From Alphaproteobacteria bacterium SO-S41 (GTDB lineage: Bacteria > Pseudomonadota > Alphaproteobacteria > Micropepsales > Micropepsaceae): 64,000 nucleotides of DNA. Both the position numbers and the translations under genes were made by a program. Below are positions 9,973-18,280 of this stretch, one piece after another. The stretch is from the NCBI GenBank assembly GCA_019670725.1, contig AP024629.1:3596001-3660000 (forward strand). Direction: 5' to 3'. The notes beneath the pieces are model-generated. The model saw nothing but the letters and a program-made list of their open reading frames with translations, was not told the DNA's origin and ran no database searches. Numbering within the stretch: the first letter of the stretch is position 1; each line of letters opens with the position of its first letter.

Positions 9973-10761
9973 ATGAAACTCGACAACACGATTTCGGCCT
10001 GCATCACCGGCGGCGCGTCCGGCATGGGCGAGGCGACCGCGCGCCTGCTCGCCTCGTTCGGCGTGAAGGTCGCGCTGTTCGACCTCAACGAGGAGCGCGG
10101 CACCGCCGTCGCCAAGGAGATCGGCGGCATCTTCTGCAAGGTGGACGTCATGTCCGACGAGGCCGTCGATGCCGGCTTCGACAAGGCGCGCGCCGCGCAC
10201 GGCCAGGAGCGCATTCTCGTCAACTGCGCCGGCGGTGGCTTCGGCGGCCCGGCCAAGACGGTCAGCCGCGACAAGGCGACCGGCGAGATCAAGCGCTACA
10301 ACATTTCGAACTACCAGAAGACGCTGGAGCTGAACCTCGTCGGCACGTTCCGCTGCATCGTCGCCTCGGCGGCCGGCATGCTGACGCTCGATCCGCTGGA
10401 AGACGGCGATCGTGGCGCGATCGTGAACACGGCCTCGGTCGCGGCGAAGGACGGCCAGATCGGCCAGGCCGCCTATGCCTCCGCCAAGGCCGGCATTGTC
10501 GGCCTGACGCTGGTCGCGGCGCGCGATCTTTCGAATGACGGCATTCGCGTGAACACGATCCTGCCCGGCATTTTCGACACGCCGATGCTCGGCCGTGCGC
10601 CGGAAGCGCTGAAGGCCTCGCTGGGCGCGCAGGTGCCTTTCCCCAAGCGTCTCGGCCAGGTGCAGGAATATGCCCATCTCGCGCATACCATGATCACCAA
10701 CGGCTATTTCAACGGCGAGCATGTCCGGCTCGACGGCGCGATCCGGATGGCCCCGCGCTAG
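9973..10761 (+). CDS. SDR dehydrogenase, 3-hydroxyacyl-CoA dehydrogenase type 2 (HSD10)-like
   Basis: A 262-residue NAD-dependent short-chain dehydrogenase. The ATG at 9973 follows AGGAAACG; a longer in-frame opening upstream lacks SDR sequence. Visible signatures are the cofactor loop 'TGGASGMGEA' near the N-terminus, the 'NCAGGG' strand, the catalytic Ser in 'VNTASVAA' and 'YASAK' (catalytic Tyr and Lys). The insert 'DKATGEIKRYNISNY' and the end 'RLDGAIRMAPR' are typical of the HSD10-like group, which oxidises short or branched 3-hydroxyacyl-CoA. It precedes the GntR regulator but has no recognisable operator copy in front, so membership of the regulon is uncertain. The exact substrate is unknown. 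Confidence 0.82.
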   Translation: MKLDNTISACITGGASGMGEATARLLASFGVKVALFDLNEERGTAVAKEIGGIFCKVDVMSDEAVDAGFDKARAAHGQERILVNCAGGGFGGPAKTVSRDKATGEIKRYNISNYQKTLELNLVGTFRCIVASAAGMLTLDPLEDGDRGAIVNTASVAAKDGQIGQAAYASAKAGIVGLTLVAARDLSNDGIRVNTILPGIFDTPMLGRAPEALKASLGAQVPFPKRLGQVQEYAHLAHTMITNGYFNGEHVRLDGAIRMAPR

Positions 10762-10775
10762 TCCGGGACGCTCAC

Positions 10776-10806
10776 TTGGCGACCTGCGCGCGACGCAGGT
10801 CGCCAA
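10776..10806 (+). terminator. 13-bp perfect hairpin after the SDR gene
   Basis: TTGGCGACCTGCG and its exact reverse complement are separated by a 5-base loop, 15 bases after the SDR stop. The stem is strong but there is no T-tail, so it is a probable but atypical terminator that insulates the GntR promoter. Confidence 0.55.
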
Positions 10807-10857
10807 TGCGTGATTTCGTACGTTGTCAGCAGACCTAGACGGCGGCGTTTGCACTCG

Positions 10858-10876
10858 TATCTGTGATATCATAAGA
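10858..10876. promoter_or_regulatory. Operator copy 1, upstream of the GntR gene
   Basis: Contains TATCTGTGATATCATAAG, about 45 bases before the GntR start. It shares the TGTGAT(A/C)(T/A)CA core with six other sites at promoters up to 26.1 kb. The position suggests that the regulator controls its own gene. Confidence 0.65.
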
Positions 10877-10918
10877 CGAACCCGTGATGCGGCGGCCGAT
10901 CGCATCCAGGGAACGCAC

Positions 10919-11632
10919 ATGCCAAGGCGCGCAGCCGATATCAAACTTGTAACGCTCGAACACGATACGTTGCAGGAGCGCGCCTATGAAGAACTGCGAA
11001 ATGCTCTCATGTCGGGCGCTATGCGGCCCGGCCACGTCCTCTCCTATCGAAGCCTCGCCCGGGCGCTCGGCACCAGCCCGATGCCGGTGCGCGACGCGGT
11101 GCGGCGGCTGATTACCGAGCGGGCGCTGGAGGCGCGGCCGAACCGCGCTATCGTGGTGCCGCAACTGACGCGCGAGCAGATCGAGGAAATCTACAAGATC
11201 CGCATCGCGCTGGAGGGCCTCGCCGCCTCCGAAGCCGCGCGCTTCGTGACGGATGAGGATATCGCCGAGCTGCGCGGCTATGAAGAAGCGATGGAAGCGG
11301 CGACGCGCGCCGACAATGTGCGCAAATATGTCGACAATAACTGGCGCTTCCATTTCAAGGTCTACGGCCTCGCGAACATGCCGCAGCTGCTGGAAGCGAT
11401 CAAATCGCTGTGGCTGCAGATCGGGCCGATGCTGAACACCCAGCTGGCCGCGTTCGACCACCACCAGTCCGCAATCAAGGCACTGGTTCGCCGCGACGGC
11501 GAGGCAGCGCGCACGGCGATCGCGATGGATCTGGGCGAGGCCCGCGCCACGCTGATCAAGCAGATGGAGACGGCGGCCGAGGCGCAGCTGGATTCCACCC
11601 GCACGGCCGCCCGCGCCAAGCGCGCGCGCTGA
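10919..11632 (+). CDS. GntR family transcriptional regulator, FCD (FadR) subfamily
   Basis: 237 residues from the ATG at 10919, which follows an AGGGA site; an upstream in-frame start at 10823 would translate across the operator and is unlikely. The N-terminal winged helix-turn-helix includes 'LSYRSLARALGTSPMPVRDAVRRL'-type GntR sequence, followed by the linker 'EARPNRAIVVPQLT'. The C-terminal all-helical FCD domain has the expected metal or ligand residues: Asp and His in 'VDNNWRFHF' and His in 'FDHHQSAIKAL'. It is the only regulator in the 10-27 kb cluster, and an operator copy lies in front of it, so it is the natural candidate to bind the repeated palindrome. FCD regulators are usually repressors released by an organic acid; the effector here is unknown. 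Confidence 0.88.
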   Translation: MPRRAADIKLVTLEHDTLQERAYEELRNALMSGAMRPGHVLSYRSLARALGTSPMPVRDAVRRLITERALEARPNRAIVVPQLTREQIEEIYKIRIALEGLAASEAARFVTDEDIAELRGYEEAMEAATRADNVRKYVDNNWRFHFKVYGLANMPQLLEAIKSLWLQIGPMLNTQLAAFDHHQSAIKALVRRDGEAARTAIAMDLGEARATLIKQMETAAEAQLDSTRTAARAKRAR

Positions 11633-11688
11633 ATTTTCCAGACCCGCGAACTTCCCGCTTCCCCAAAGCCGAACTGTGCCGCTAGAAT

Positions 11689-11708
11689 AACTGTGATCAC
11701 ATATCACA
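11689..11708. promoter_or_regulatory. Operator copy 2, upstream of the Gfo/Idh/MocA gene
   Basis: AACTGTGATCACATATCACA. It contains the perfect 10-bp palindrome TGTGATCACA, with an additional ATCACA half-site. It ends only about 10 bases before the ATG. A possible -10 (TAGAAT) at 11683-11688 is next to it, so a bound protein would block promoter clearance. Confidence 0.7.
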
Positions 11709-11718
11709 TGAGTGGCGT

Positions 11719-12783
11719 ATGCAGGGGCGGAGCGGAAAGCGGTTGCGGGTCGGGCTGATCGGGCTTGGCAGCGTCGGGCGGCTGCATCTTGAGGCCTATG
11801 CCGAGGCGCGGCTGGTGGAGGTGGTGGCGGTGGCCGACACGTCCGCAGTGCGCATGTCGGGCATTCCCGGTCCGATTGCACGATACAGCGACGCGGGCGC
11901 GATGCTGGCGGAGCAGCGGCTAGATATCGCCTGCGTGCTGACCCCGCCCGCGGTGCATGCGCCGCTGACCGCCCTCGCGACGAAAGCGGGCGTGCATGTG
12001 TTGTGCGAGAAGCCGCTGGCGGCGAGCGTCGGTGAGGCCGAGGCGATGCGGGCAGCGTGTGCAGCGGCGGGCGTGAAGCTGTTCTATGGCGCATCCTATC
12101 GCCATCTGCCGGCGCTGAAGCGGGCGCAGGCGATGATCCTGGACGGGACCATCGGCGAGGTGCTGGTCATCCGCGAGCATGAGGTCGGCGGATCGGGGCC
12201 GGACGCGCGCGTCGTGTTGCCGGCGGCGCATTATCCCGTGGGCGGGCCGGGCGGCAGCCCCATGGGGATGGCCGATCACGGCATCCACCTCATCGATATC
12301 GTGCCGTGGTTGACCGGCAGTCCGATCGCGAAAGCCGAGGGGCGCTGCAATGTTTCCGGCGAGGCGGTGCGGCCAGAATATCTGACGCTGACGACAGCGA
12401 GCGGAACGCTCGCCAGTTTCGTCTATGAAGAGGGCACGTTCGCGACGACGCTGCCGGGCGAAGGGATCTTCAGTTGGGGCGCGTCGTGGGATGCGGGCGG
12501 GTTCCGGCCGGGCGGCGCGTGGAGCGCGCATCCCGGCTCGATCCATGTCCACGGGACCAAGGGCGCGCTGCGCATTTTCCATTATGCGAACCAGTTGTTC
12601 CTGACGGCGGCCGGCGGCACGCAGCAGATCGCGCTGGACGGGTGCCCTGCCCCATTTCATTTCGCGGCGCAGATCGATGCGTTTGCCGAGGATATCCTGA
12701 ACGACCGCGCGCCCTCGACGCCGGCGGAGGACGGCGTGAGAGCGCTGGAGATCCTGACCTCGCTGTGCCGGCCGGGCGCGTAG
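11719..12783 (+). CDS. Gfo/Idh/MocA family NAD(P)-dependent oxidoreductase
   Basis: 354 residues. The N-terminal Rossmann fold starts 'RVGLIGLGSVGRLH' and carries the family motif 'EKPLAASV' at about residue 98; the C-terminal alpha/beta domain has 'MGMADHGIHLIDIVPWLTG' with the family's conserved His. Members oxidise or reduce sugar-like polyols or related hydroxy compounds. There is no clear ribosome binding site, and the start lies just after operator copy 2, so the leader is very short. It is monocistronic and ends before a REP-like element and the convergent TonB receptor. The substrate cannot be deduced. It could act on a sugar or on another hydroxylated part of the compound handled by the cluster. 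Confidence 0.85.
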   Translation: MQGRSGKRLRVGLIGLGSVGRLHLEAYAEARLVEVVAVADTSAVRMSGIPGPIARYSDAGAMLAEQRLDIACVLTPPAVHAPLTALATKAGVHVLCEKPLAASVGEAEAMRAACAAAGVKLFYGASYRHLPALKRAQAMILDGTIGEVLVIREHEVGGSGPDARVVLPAAHYPVGGPGGSPMGMADHGIHLIDIVPWLTGSPIAKAEGRCNVSGEAVRPEYLTLTTASGTLASFVYEEGTFATTLPGEGIFSWGASWDAGGFRPGGAWSAHPGSIHVHGTKGALRIFHYANQLFLTAAGGTQQIALDGCPAPFHFAAQIDAFAEDILNDRAPSTPAEDGVRALEILTSLCRPGA

Positions 12784-12812
12784 AGAGCGCGGTTTCCGAA
12801 GTCCACCATCAC

Positions 12813-12893
12813 GTCATGGCCGCCCTTGAGGCGGCCATCCAGAACGATTGCGGCGGTGGCGCTGGATGGCCGGGTCAAGCCCGGCCATGACGA
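12813..12893. repeat. REP-like pair of inverted hairpins
   Basis: Two 9-bp hairpins face each other between convergent genes: ATGGCCGCC/GGCGGCCAT (12816-12838) and ATGGCCGGG/CCCGGCCAT (12866-12888), flanked by GTCATGG and CCATGAC ends. A related single hairpin occurs at 32976-32997. This is the architecture of extragenic palindromic elements. It may also end transcription from both sides. Confidence 0.6.
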
Positions 12894-12926
12894 TTATAGG
12901 TTGCGCGGCAATCCCAAAGGCTCGCG

Positions 12927-15209
12927 CTAGAAGTCGGCGCTCAGCGTGATGCCGAAGGTCTGCGGCTGCACGGGGATCGCGGTGTAGGGCACGGCCTGGC
13001 CCGCCAGCGCGCGCAAGGTCGAGCCGTTGTAGTAGCCGCGCGCATCGCCGACATTGCGGACATAGGCCGAGAGCGAATAGGCATCCCAGTCGAGCCGGGC
13101 ATAGAGATCGAAGGTCGTGAAGCTCGGCAGGATGCGCAGCGGATTGAGCGCGTTCTGCGACTGGCCGGTGGCGCGATCGGAGTTGTACTTGAAGCTCGCG
13201 CCCAGCGTGCCGCTGAGATCGCCGCCGAGATTGGCGGTGTATTCGACGTCGCCGCCGAGATCCCATTGCGGCACGGCCGGCAGGCGATCGTCCTTCGCAT
13301 AGCCGGCGACGACAGCGTTCTCGGTGAGATAGGCGTCGGTATAGGAGCCGCGGAAGCCGAAGCGCCAGTGTTCGTCGGGCGAGTAGACGAGGTTGAGCTC
13401 GACGCCCTTGCTGACCGCGCCGCCGCCATTGGAAAGGACATTGAAGCCGGCGATCAGCGTCGGGAGCTGGATGCTTTCCCAATCGATGTAGAAGAGCGCC
13501 GCTTCCGCCGAGAGCTTGCCGTCGAGCCAGAGGCCCTTCAGGCCGATCTCGTAGTTCGTCACGCTGTCGGAATCGTAGCTGGTGGGCACACTGGCCGCGA
13601 GCTGGCTGGGCGTCAGGTTGAGCGGACCGCCGGGGCGGTAGCCGCGCGCGACGCGGGCATAGGCCATCGCGTCGTCGGAGAACGACCATTTCAGCGAGGC
13701 GGAGTAGGTGACGACGCTTTCCTCTGACGTGCCGCCGGTCACGACGGGCGTGGTCGGCGCCGAGCCGCTGATCAACAGGCCGACGGCCGAGGTGGTCGAA
13801 GCCTGCTCGTTCTTCGCCCAGCGCAGGCCCGCCGAGAGTTCGAGGTCGTCGGTGATCGCGTAGCGCACGTCGCCGAAGACCGCATATTCCTTGTAGGACG
13901 CCGCCGAGACGGCGGTGGAGAGCGGGCCGAAGAGCGACGGGAAGAGCGCGCCGGTCGTGGGGTTGTAGCCCAGCACCGAGGTGACGATGTCGATGTCTTC
14001 CTTCGTATAGAAGCCGCCGAGGCGCCAGGTGAACGGACCGCTGGAATTGGAGTCGAAGCGGATTTCCTGGGTGAACTTGCTGGACTTGAAGTTCTGCGGA
14101 CCGAAGATGTTGCCGGCCGGAAGCAGGCCGCCCGAGTAGAGCTGGGTGATGAAGCCGTAGGCCGGCGTGATATCGAGCAGCAGGTCCGAGCGGATGCGGC
14201 CATAGCCCGTCGCGGAGACGAGGTTTACGGGGCCGAGGTCCCAGGTGAGCGTGCCGGAATAGAGCGTGTAATTGTTGTCGAAGAAGTCGCCGGTTTTGCG
14301 GCCGTTCTTCAGATCGCCATAGATCGGAACAAGCGTGTCCGGATTGAGGTCGACGGAGCCGGTCGCGTTGACATGCGACTTTTGCGTGAAGGCGTTGAGG
14401 CGGAGATCGACCTTGTCGGTGAGGCGGATGCCGAGCGAGGCGCGGCCGCCGCTGGCGTGACCGCTATTCGTATCGGTGAGGCCGCGCGCGGGCACGTCGA
14501 TGAAGCCGGGGTCGTAGCGGTAGAAGCCGGAAATGCGGAGGCCCACCTTGTCCTTCACGATCGGGGCGTTGACCGCGATGCGGCCGTCGCCGCCGCCTTG
14601 GCCGTCGACATTGCGATAGCCGCCGTTGACGCGGGCGCTGAATTCCTCACTGTCCGGCGCGGCCGTCACGTATTTGATGAGGCCGCCAAGCGTGCTGGCG
14701 CCGTAGAGCGTGCCCTGAGGGCCGCGCAGGACTTCGACGCGCGCAATGTCGGCGGGGTCGAGATCGGGCTGGAGGGTGGAGCTGCCGCTGGGGCTAGACG
14801 TGCCGAAGGGAACGTCATCCACATAGATCGCGACGGTCGGGCTGGTCTGCGACCCGCCCGAGGTGACGCCGCGCAGGATGATCTGGTTATAGCCCGTCGC
14901 GCCGCGCGAGGAGACCGAGAGGCCAGCGACGACATTGGTGAGATCGACGATGCTGGCGAGGCCGCGGTCGCGCATCGTGCCGGCGGTGACCACGGAGATG
15001 GAGCTGGGCACGTCGCGCGCTTTCTCGCTGCGCTTGTCGGCGGTGACGACGACTTCCTCGTCGGCCTGGGCCGGCGCCGGCGTTTCCTGTGCCAGCGCCG
15101 CGGGGATCAGCGCCGCGGCGAGTGCCGTGGAGCAGAGCGCGGTCCGCAGAAGCGCTGCAACGCCCTCCGTCCTGGGTGACGCCGCCGTTTGTGTCTTACC
15201 TGCGCTCAT
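12927..15209 (-). CDS. TonB-dependent outer-membrane receptor
   Basis: 760 residues. The signal peptide ends near 'AALAQETPAPAQ' and is followed by a TonB box-like 'EEVVVTADKR'. The plug domain holds 'RDVPSSISVVTAGTM', 'LRGVTSG' and 'VEVLRGPQGTLYGAS', and a 22-strand-type barrel ends in 'TFGITLSADF'. It moves a scarce or large ligand across the outer membrane using TonB energy. The gene is alone on its transcript, convergent with the oxidoreductase gene, and its promoter is overlapped by operator copy 3. It is therefore the likely outer-membrane gate for the cluster's substrate. No siderophore genes are nearby, so a carbon or nitrogen source is more likely than iron. Confidence 0.93.
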   Translation of the reverse strand: MSAGKTQTAASPRTEGVAALLRTALCSTALAAALIPAALAQETPAPAQADEEVVVTADKRSEKARDVPSSISVVTAGTMRDRGLASIVDLTNVVAGLSVSSRGATGYNQIILRGVTSGGSQTSPTVAIYVDDVPFGTSSPSGSSTLQPDLDPADIARVEVLRGPQGTLYGASTLGGLIKYVTAAPDSEEFSARVNGGYRNVDGQGGGDGRIAVNAPIVKDKVGLRISGFYRYDPGFIDVPARGLTDTNSGHASGGRASLGIRLTDKVDLRLNAFTQKSHVNATGSVDLNPDTLVPIYGDLKNGRKTGDFFDNNYTLYSGTLTWDLGPVNLVSATGYGRIRSDLLLDITPAYGFITQLYSGGLLPAGNIFGPQNFKSSKFTQEIRFDSNSSGPFTWRLGGFYTKEDIDIVTSVLGYNPTTGALFPSLFGPLSTAVSAASYKEYAVFGDVRYAITDDLELSAGLRWAKNEQASTTSAVGLLISGSAPTTPVVTGGTSEESVVTYSASLKWSFSDDAMAYARVARGYRPGGPLNLTPSQLAASVPTSYDSDSVTNYEIGLKGLWLDGKLSAEAALFYIDWESIQLPTLIAGFNVLSNGGGAVSKGVELNLVYSPDEHWRFGFRGSYTDAYLTENAVVAGYAKDDRLPAVPQWDLGGDVEYTANLGGDLSGTLGASFKYNSDRATGQSQNALNPLRILPSFTTFDLYARLDWDAYSLSAYVRNVGDARGYYNGSTLRALAGQAVPYTAIPVQPQTFGITLSADF

Positions 15210-15230
15210 CGCAACCCCCGTTACTGGTAT

Positions 15231-15242
15231 CTGTGATCACAG
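15231..15242. promoter_or_regulatory. Operator copy 3, upstream of the TonB receptor
   Basis: CTGTGATCACAG, a perfect 12-bp palindrome and the most symmetrical of the seven sites. It overlaps the -10 of the receptor promoter, 22 bases before the start codon. Confidence 0.72.
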
Positions 15243-15267
15243 TAGAAGAATGTCGTCATTTGCGCAA
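15239..15267 (-). promoter_or_regulatory. Sigma-70-like promoter of the TonB receptor gene
   Basis: On the minus strand TTGCGC (-35) and TACTGT (-10) are separated by exactly 17 bases. The -10 shares four bases with the operator palindrome, so repressor and polymerase should exclude each other. Confidence 0.55.
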
Positions 15268-15296
15268 GTGTGACGTGACGGGCACGTGAAGGATTT

Positions 15297-16808
15297 TCAG
15301 AAGAGCCCATCCCAGGCCGCGCGGGCGGCGCCGGCGGGATTGCGCGCCAGTGTTTCGCCGGGCGCATAGATACGGGTGGTGCGCGTCTCCGCATCGTAGG
15401 CCGGCCACGGGCAGGCGCCCTCGCGGGCGAAGGTGGCGAGATCGGCGCGCATCGTTTTCGCGAGCACCTCCTCCTCCGGCGTCGGCGGACGGCCGAACAT
15501 GAAAGGCTGCAGCGGCGAATCCGCCATCGTGCCGAACCAGAAGGCGAGATCGGTCGCGTGGGTGGAGACATTGCCGGCAATCTCGGACGGCGCCTTCACG
15601 TCGAAGCGGTACATCCAGGCCGTGCCCGGGCGTTCGCGCGCGACGATCTCCGCCGCGCGGATGGCGGGAACGCGGTAGTAGCGGTCGCTGCGAATGCGGC
15701 CGGCGAGACTCTGTTCGCTTTCGCCGGGATAGGCGATTTCGTAGGCGGACCAGATCGCGGCGGCGCGGGTATCGCCATAGGCGAGCGCGAGCGACTTAAC
15801 GATCGCTTCGCGCGTATGCATGCCGAGGAGCCAAGGAATGGTGCCGCGGAAGGCGGCGAAGCCGAGCTCGTCCTCGGTCGTGCCGACCAGCAGGGGCACC
15901 TCGGCCGCATAGCCGGCGCGCAGCACGCCGAGCGGCATCGCGGCCCAGTCGCCGAAATCGAGTCCGGGGCCGAAATTGAGGCTCTCTTCGGTTTGCCGTT
16001 CCGCGGCGTTCTGCTGCTCGGCGATCAGCGTCTTCTGCGCGGCGAGGAGATCCGCGACCGGGAGGTCGAGAAGCGCGGACGGATCGGCGACGCCGGCGAG
16101 CCCAATGAAATGTTCGGTGAGGCGGCGTTGATCGCGCAGGCTGGTCGCGCCGAACTCGCTGCCGCTCTGCGGCGCCGCGCGATGGAAGAGCGCCCTCGCC
16201 TTTCTGGACGCCATCAGCGCGACGATCGACCAGCCGCCGGCGGAGTAGCCGAACAGCGTGACATTGCGGGGATCGCCGCCGAAGGCCGCGATGTTGTCCT
16301 TCACCCATTCGAGCGCCGCGATCTGGTCGAGCAGGCCGAGATTGTTGCTGACCTCGTCGCCATGCACGCGGAAGGGCGGAAAGCCGAAAACACCGAGGCG
16401 GTAATTGACGGAGACGACGACGACATCCTGTTCTGCGGCAAGGATCGCGCCGCTATGGGTTGCGCCGCCGCCGCCGCCGGAAACGAAGGCGCCGGCGTGG
16501 ATGTGAAAGAGCACGGGGCGCCTGGCGCCATCGAGCGCCGGCGTGAAGACGTTGAGGTTGAGGCAGTCCTCGCTCATGTCAGGCAAGGTGGAGAGATTGA
16601 ACTCCGGCTCGTTCTGCGGCGCGATGGCGCCCGGTGCGATGGCGTCGCGAATCCCCTGCCACGGCGCCACCGGCTGGGGCGGGCGGAAGCGGTTGGCGCC
16701 GCCGGTATCGGCAGCATAGGGCACGCCGCGGAAAACGAGGATGCCGCGCGGATCGACCGCGCCCTGGAGGCGGCCGGCAGTAGTCGTGACGATGGGAGCG
16801 TCGGTCAT
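15297..16808 (-). CDS. Type B carboxylesterase
   Basis: 503 residues from the ATG at 16808 (CAGGATACG upstream); an in-frame ATG 48 bases earlier would start before the MFS stop. Signatures are the type B esterase start 'TTAGRLQGAVDPRGILVFRG', 'EDCLNLNVF', the oxyanion region 'HIHAGAFVSGGGG', the nucleophile elbow 'GYSAGG', an acid residue around 'TEDELGF' and the His in 'STHATDLAF'. There is no evident signal peptide, so it should be cytoplasmic. It hydrolyses carboxyl esters or possibly amides. It lies 22 bases after the MFS transporter stop and is co-transcribed from operator copy 4, so it probably cleaves the imported compound. The physiological ester is unknown. Confidence 0.88.
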   Translation of the reverse strand: MTDAPIVTTTAGRLQGAVDPRGILVFRGVPYAADTGGANRFRPPQPVAPWQGIRDAIAPGAIAPQNEPEFNLSTLPDMSEDCLNLNVFTPALDGARRPVLFHIHAGAFVSGGGGGATHSGAILAAEQDVVVVSVNYRLGVFGFPPFRVHGDEVSNNLGLLDQIAALEWVKDNIAAFGGDPRNVTLFGYSAGGWSIVALMASRKARALFHRAAPQSGSEFGATSLRDQRRLTEHFIGLAGVADPSALLDLPVADLLAAQKTLIAEQQNAAERQTEESLNFGPGLDFGDWAAMPLGVLRAGYAAEVPLLVGTTEDELGFAAFRGTIPWLLGMHTREAIVKSLALAYGDTRAAAIWSAYEIAYPGESEQSLAGRIRSDRYYRVPAIRAAEIVARERPGTAWMYRFDVKAPSEIAGNVSTHATDLAFWFGTMADSPLQPFMFGRPPTPEEEVLAKTMRADLATFAREGACPWPAYDAETRTTRIYAPGETLARNPAGAARAAWDGLF

Positions 16809-16830
16809 CGGGGTCGTATCCTGGCGGGGA

Positions 16831-18213
16831 TCAGGCGGCGTCGGCGGCCGGGGCAAGCCGGCGGGCGCGGAGTTCGGCGGCGTGGGCGCTCGCCTCGGCT
16901 TTGGTGATCGGGAAATTCCAGATCATCCAGGCGCCGAGAAACTGAAACGGCAGCACGCCATAGATCATGATGAAGCGCACCCAGCCGAGCGCGTCGGCCG
17001 AGTTTTCGCCCGTCGCGGTGAAGCCGACGAGTTCGAGGAACGGAAAGACGATGACGAAGGGCAGCGCGCCGGCGATCTGCGAGGCGATGTTGTTGGCGGA
17101 GATATAGGTGCCGGCGCGCTCGCGGCCGGTGAGGAGCACGCCGTAGTCGATCGCCGTCGCCTGGATGGCGGAGGCGAGCACGATGGTGCCGGAGAACATC
17201 ACCGCGCCGGTGCCCTGGATCAGCAGATAGAGGCCGGCCTGGCCAGGCGGCAGGAAGGTGTAGCAGAGCGCGGTGAAGGCGGAGGAGACCGCCAGCGACC
17301 CGCCAATCAGCCGGTTCAGCTCGACGCGCTTGGCGAGCCAGATCCAGAGCGGCGCGGCGAGCACGGTCAGCACGCCCTGCGCCAGCAATGCGAGGCCGAA
17401 GACCTTTTCGATCTGCAGCACCTTGGAGATGAAGAAGAGGTTGAGCGCCTGGTGCGTGAAGATCGCGAAATTGACGATGGCGTAGGCGAGTGCGAGACGG
17501 CCGAAGGCGGGATTGCGGACCAGCGCATCCCAGAAATCGCGCATAACATCGCCTATGCTGAACTTCGGCAGGATGTCGTGCTGACTGGAGACATCCGGCA
17601 CCTTGTAAAGCAGCGCCAGCAATGCCGGCGGGGTCAGCACGCCGAGCACGCCGAGCACGAGCAGCATGGTCTCGCGGCTGGTGACCTCGAAGCCGAGGCT
17701 GGTCGCGACCAGCGGACAGAGGCCGAAGAAGATCATCGCCGCGATCATCGTCGCCTCGCGCATCCCCAGCATGCGGGCGCGGCCATAGGGCGTTGCGGGC
17801 ACCTCGGCGCCGAGCGCGTAATAGGGAATCATGATGAGGCTGGAGCCGGTGTAGTAAAGGAAGAGCGCGAGCGTCAGATAAAGCGGGCTCGCCTCCGCGA
17901 TCGGCGGCGCGAAGAGCAACCACATGCCGATGGCGAGCAGTGGGATGCCGGCGGCCATCCACGGCTTGCGCTTGCCGTAACGGCTGCGCGTGCGATCAGA
18001 GGCGACGCCGAGCGCGATGTTGAAGACGATGTCGTAGATCTTGAGAATGCCGAGGATCATGCCGGTGGCGGCCAGTGAGACGCCCATGACCTGCGCATAG
18101 AAGGCGCCGAGCATCTGGCTGACCGGCGCAATCATCAGGCCGGCGGGCAGCGCATAGGCGCCGTAGGAGAGCGCGACGCCCCAGCCGGGTTGCGGTTTTT
18201 CCTGATCGGACAT
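16831..18213 (-). CDS. MFS/GPH-type transporter (glycoside-pentoside-hexuronide:cation symporter-like)
   Basis: 460 residues with about 12 membrane helices. The loop 'GVASDRTRSRYGKRKPWM' is the GPH/MFS signature after helix 2, with the second-half counterpart in the middle loop. GPH members usually take up glycosides or sugar acids with a cation; in sphingomonads relatives are often found in aromatic and natural-product clusters, so substrate type is open. The gene is first in a two-gene operon with the carboxylesterase, behind operator copy 4. It is the likely inner-membrane step after TonB-mediated entry. Confidence 0.85.
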   Translation of the reverse strand: MSDQEKPQPGWGVALSYGAYALPAGLMIAPVSQMLGAFYAQVMGVSLAATGMILGILKIYDIVFNIALGVASDRTRSRYGKRKPWMAAGIPLLAIGMWLLFAPPIAEASPLYLTLALFLYYTGSSLIMIPYYALGAEVPATPYGRARMLGMREATMIAAMIFFGLCPLVATSLGFEVTSRETMLLVLGVLGVLTPPALLALLYKVPDVSSQHDILPKFSIGDVMRDFWDALVRNPAFGRLALAYAIVNFAIFTHQALNLFFISKVLQIEKVFGLALLAQGVLTVLAAPLWIWLAKRVELNRLIGGSLAVSSAFTALCYTFLPPGQAGLYLLIQGTGAVMFSGTIVLASAIQATAIDYGVLLTGRERAGTYISANNIASQIAGALPFVIVFPFLELVGFTATGENSADALGWVRFIMIYGVLPFQFLGAWMIWNFPITKAEASAHAAELRARRLAPAADAA

Positions 18214-18228
18214 GCGGCGCTCTATCGT

Positions 18229-18246
18229 GATGTGTGATATCAGTTG
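18229..18246. promoter_or_regulatory. Operator copy 4, upstream of the MFS-esterase operon
   Basis: GATGTGTGATATCAGTTG lies about 16-30 bases before the MFS start codon and shares the TGTGATATCA core with copies 1 and 5. Confidence 0.65.
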
Positions 18247-18280
18247 CAGCGTTGAAGCCGGGCGTCAAGTTGCGCGGCCG